From Ulota crispa (taxonomy: Eukaryota; Streptophyta; Bryopsida; Orthotrichales; Orthotrichaceae), in the NCBI GenBank assembly GCA_963920765.1, contig OY987242.1, positions 37,906,002-37,970,001 of the forward strand: a stretch of DNA of 64,000 bases, in the 5' to 3' direction. Both the position numbers and the translations under genes were made by a program. Of this stretch, positions 62,301-64,000 are shown piece by piece; position 1 is the first letter of the stretch; each line of letters starts with the position of its first letter. Below the pieces are notes generated by a model. That model was not told where the DNA came from. It did not search any database and was given only the letters and a program-made list of their open reading frames with translations.

Positions 62301-64000
62301 AAAGATACAAGTTGCCCTCTCGTGTTGCCATGGCTTGGGTGTCTCCATTGGGAGACCTCACAATGCACCCAAAACCTCCAAATTGAACATTCAACCCTCC
62401 CTCCACTATCTTGCTCACCGAAAGGAGGTTGCTTTGCAACTTGGGCACATACAACACATTTTTGAACCGAATGCGCTTGGTGCATCTTTCAACAAGGGTG
62501 TCCACCAAAATGGACCCCCTTGCAAGGGCTTGGAGCACCGATTCGTCACCCATGAACACCTTCCTTTCCGCAATGGCCTCAAAGGTGTCAAAATGAGCTC
62601 TATGGGGTGACATGTGGGTGGTAGCTCCAAAATCCATGATCCAATCACCCCCGAAGTGCAATGGACCATCATGAGAGGCCATGAACGCATAGTCCTCACC
62701 ACTCTCTTCTACCTTGGCTTTATTGGCCTTCTCACCCTTGCCACTCTTGCGTTTATAGCAATTACGAGCAAAGTGGCCCGGTTTGCCACAATGGAAACAT
62801 AGAAGGGGCTCACCTTGAACCTTGGTTGAATCTCCACCACTCTTGTGGCGAGCAACCAATGCCGCACTCTCCGTGGCCACCATCTGATGCTCCTTCTTCC
62901 TTATCACTTCATGCATCAACCGCGACGTCACGTAGATCAGGGTGAGCTCCTTGATGTCCTTGGTCTCCATGGCCACAATCAAGTTCTCATAAGATGGTGG
63001 CAAGCTCTCCAAAATGGTCATGACAATGTCTCCTTGCGTCACGGGCACATCAAGGGCTTCAAGTTGGTCCGCAAGAGTCTTCACCTTGTTGATGTGTTGC
63101 AAGAGGTCATCGGTCTCTTGCATCTTCATAATGAAGAACTTGCGCCTCAAGAACAACACATTGGCCAAGCCCTTGGTTTCGTGGATGCTGCGTAGGGTCC
63201 TCCATGCTTCCGCAGCTCCCTTGCAAGACTTGACGTGTTGGATTTGTGCATCCACCATGTGAGTACACAAGATGCGAAACGGCGTCTTCTCACGCTTTTT
63301 GAAGGCCGAGATGACCTTGGGGTCACTCTCACTTGAAGGAGGCGTCTCAGTGCCCTCATCAATGTCCCAAAGATCCTTCTCATCAAGGACCATCTCCATT
63401 TTGAACTTAAACAAGGAGAAATTGTGTCCATTGAACTTGTCCACAACACGGAGTGTCTCACCCTCATAGGTGGCCATGGCTAAAGTATGCAACTCAACCA
63501 CCTCTCAAACAAATCTCTAGCTTTCTATGCACACAAAGGGGCTGAAGTATGCAACTCAACCACCTCCCAAGCAAACCCTAGCTCTCTCCACACACAAGGG
63601 ACTGAAGTATACAACCCAACCCTCAAAAGAGCACAAGATCTCCCAAAATGTGAGGTTATCACTCATACCTCACCCTCAAACTCACTCCTTGCAATTTCAG
63701 CCCCCTTTGAGCAAATACTATGCATCCACTTGAGCAAACAACCTCAAGCAAGGGTAGAAACCAACTAAAGCAAGTACAAACTCACAAATCACCTCTTTGT
63801 GCTTCAAACAAGCACTTTGGTCGTGCAACTCCACCCTTAGCAACTCCACACCTCCAAAAACTTGTGCAACACCAAATGGACCTCCAAATAAGCTTCAAAG
63901 TGGATCAATTCCTCCAATATGATAGATCAGATCCTCCAACAAGCTCCAAAAAGGTCCACACTTTCACAAACTCGAATTTGGTGCTCCACCAAGCTAAATG
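59107..64000 (-). mobile_element. Copia LTR retrotransposon B, runs off the window end
   Basis: Minus-strand copy, the inverted near-identical partner of A (paired coordinates sum to 114148). From left to right it shows a 3' LTR (59107-59389), RNase H (near 59.85 kb), RT with YVDD (near 60.37 kb), acidic linker (near 61.25 kb), integrase (near 61.8-62.1 kb), protease (near 62.63 kb), CCHC knuckle (near 62.78 kb), gag (start context near 63.48 kb) and part of the leader. The 5' LTR is predicted just outside the window, at about 64.34-64.62 kb in the same numbering. It looks nearly whole, with about one break in the visible part. It lies in the leader of fragment H. Confidence 0.94.

Noticed and set aside
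1-64000. CRISPR arrays, operons or bacterial defence systems
   Set aside because: The direct repeats found are tandem without unique equal-length spacers, the gene structure is intron-containing, and the mobile elements are plant retrotransposons.

Overview
This is plant nuclear DNA. The evidence is a complete intron-rich plant-type ZW10 gene, a decayed cytosolic-type HSP70 retrocopy, a CACTA miniature transposon, and a dense pile of Ty1/Copia LTR retrotransposons with plant-like gag, CCHC knuckle, protease, integrase, reverse transcriptase and RNase H parts. I cannot name the species; a repeat-rich land plant fits. No prokaryotic features, CRISPR arrays, rRNA or tRNA genes were seen.

Layout. 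1-9764: one Copia family nested in itself; a minus-strand copy (I, to 5508) interrupts the gag region of a plus-strand copy (J, 5509-9764). 9765-14343: AT-rich DNA without a convincing gene, with a patch of degenerate ACAACT-like repeats. 14344-21824: an intronless HSP70 pseudogene split in two by about 5.6 kb of unrelated DNA, which holds local tandem duplications and a 174-bp CACTA-type MITE. 22192-29295 (minus): the only intact host gene, ZW10, for which 14 coding exons can be chained into a 752-residue protein; one intron is of the GC-AG class. 29659-32075: three diverged units of a 0.7-0.9 kb tandem repeat with a hairpin in each. 32080-33796: AT-rich DNA with a weak ~180-bp period. 33802-45054: plus-strand Copia copy G, with minus-strand copy F (37987-43637) inside it. 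45060-46713: unique DNA with small tandem duplications. 46719-57895: plus-strand copy D, with a young, nearly whole copy A (49527-55041) inside it. 57896-64000: minus-strand fragment H, invaded by copy B (59107 to beyond the window), a near-identical inverted partner of A.

All identifiable LTR elements here belong to one ~5.5-kb family with a 283-bp LTR that starts TGTTGAAAGG and ends TTTTCAATA. They land repeatedly in each other's bodies; matching 5-bp target duplications are visible for A (CTTTT), F (CAAAG) and probably G (TATAT). Two long inverted-repeat pairs result: F with D, centred near 45.18 kb, and A with B, centred near 57.07 kb. Their identity patterns point to recent sequence exchange or duplication rather than independent old insertions. 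The host contribution is ZW10, a subunit of the ER-Golgi tethering (Dsl1/NRZ) complex, whose 3' end converges on the HSP70 retrocopy.
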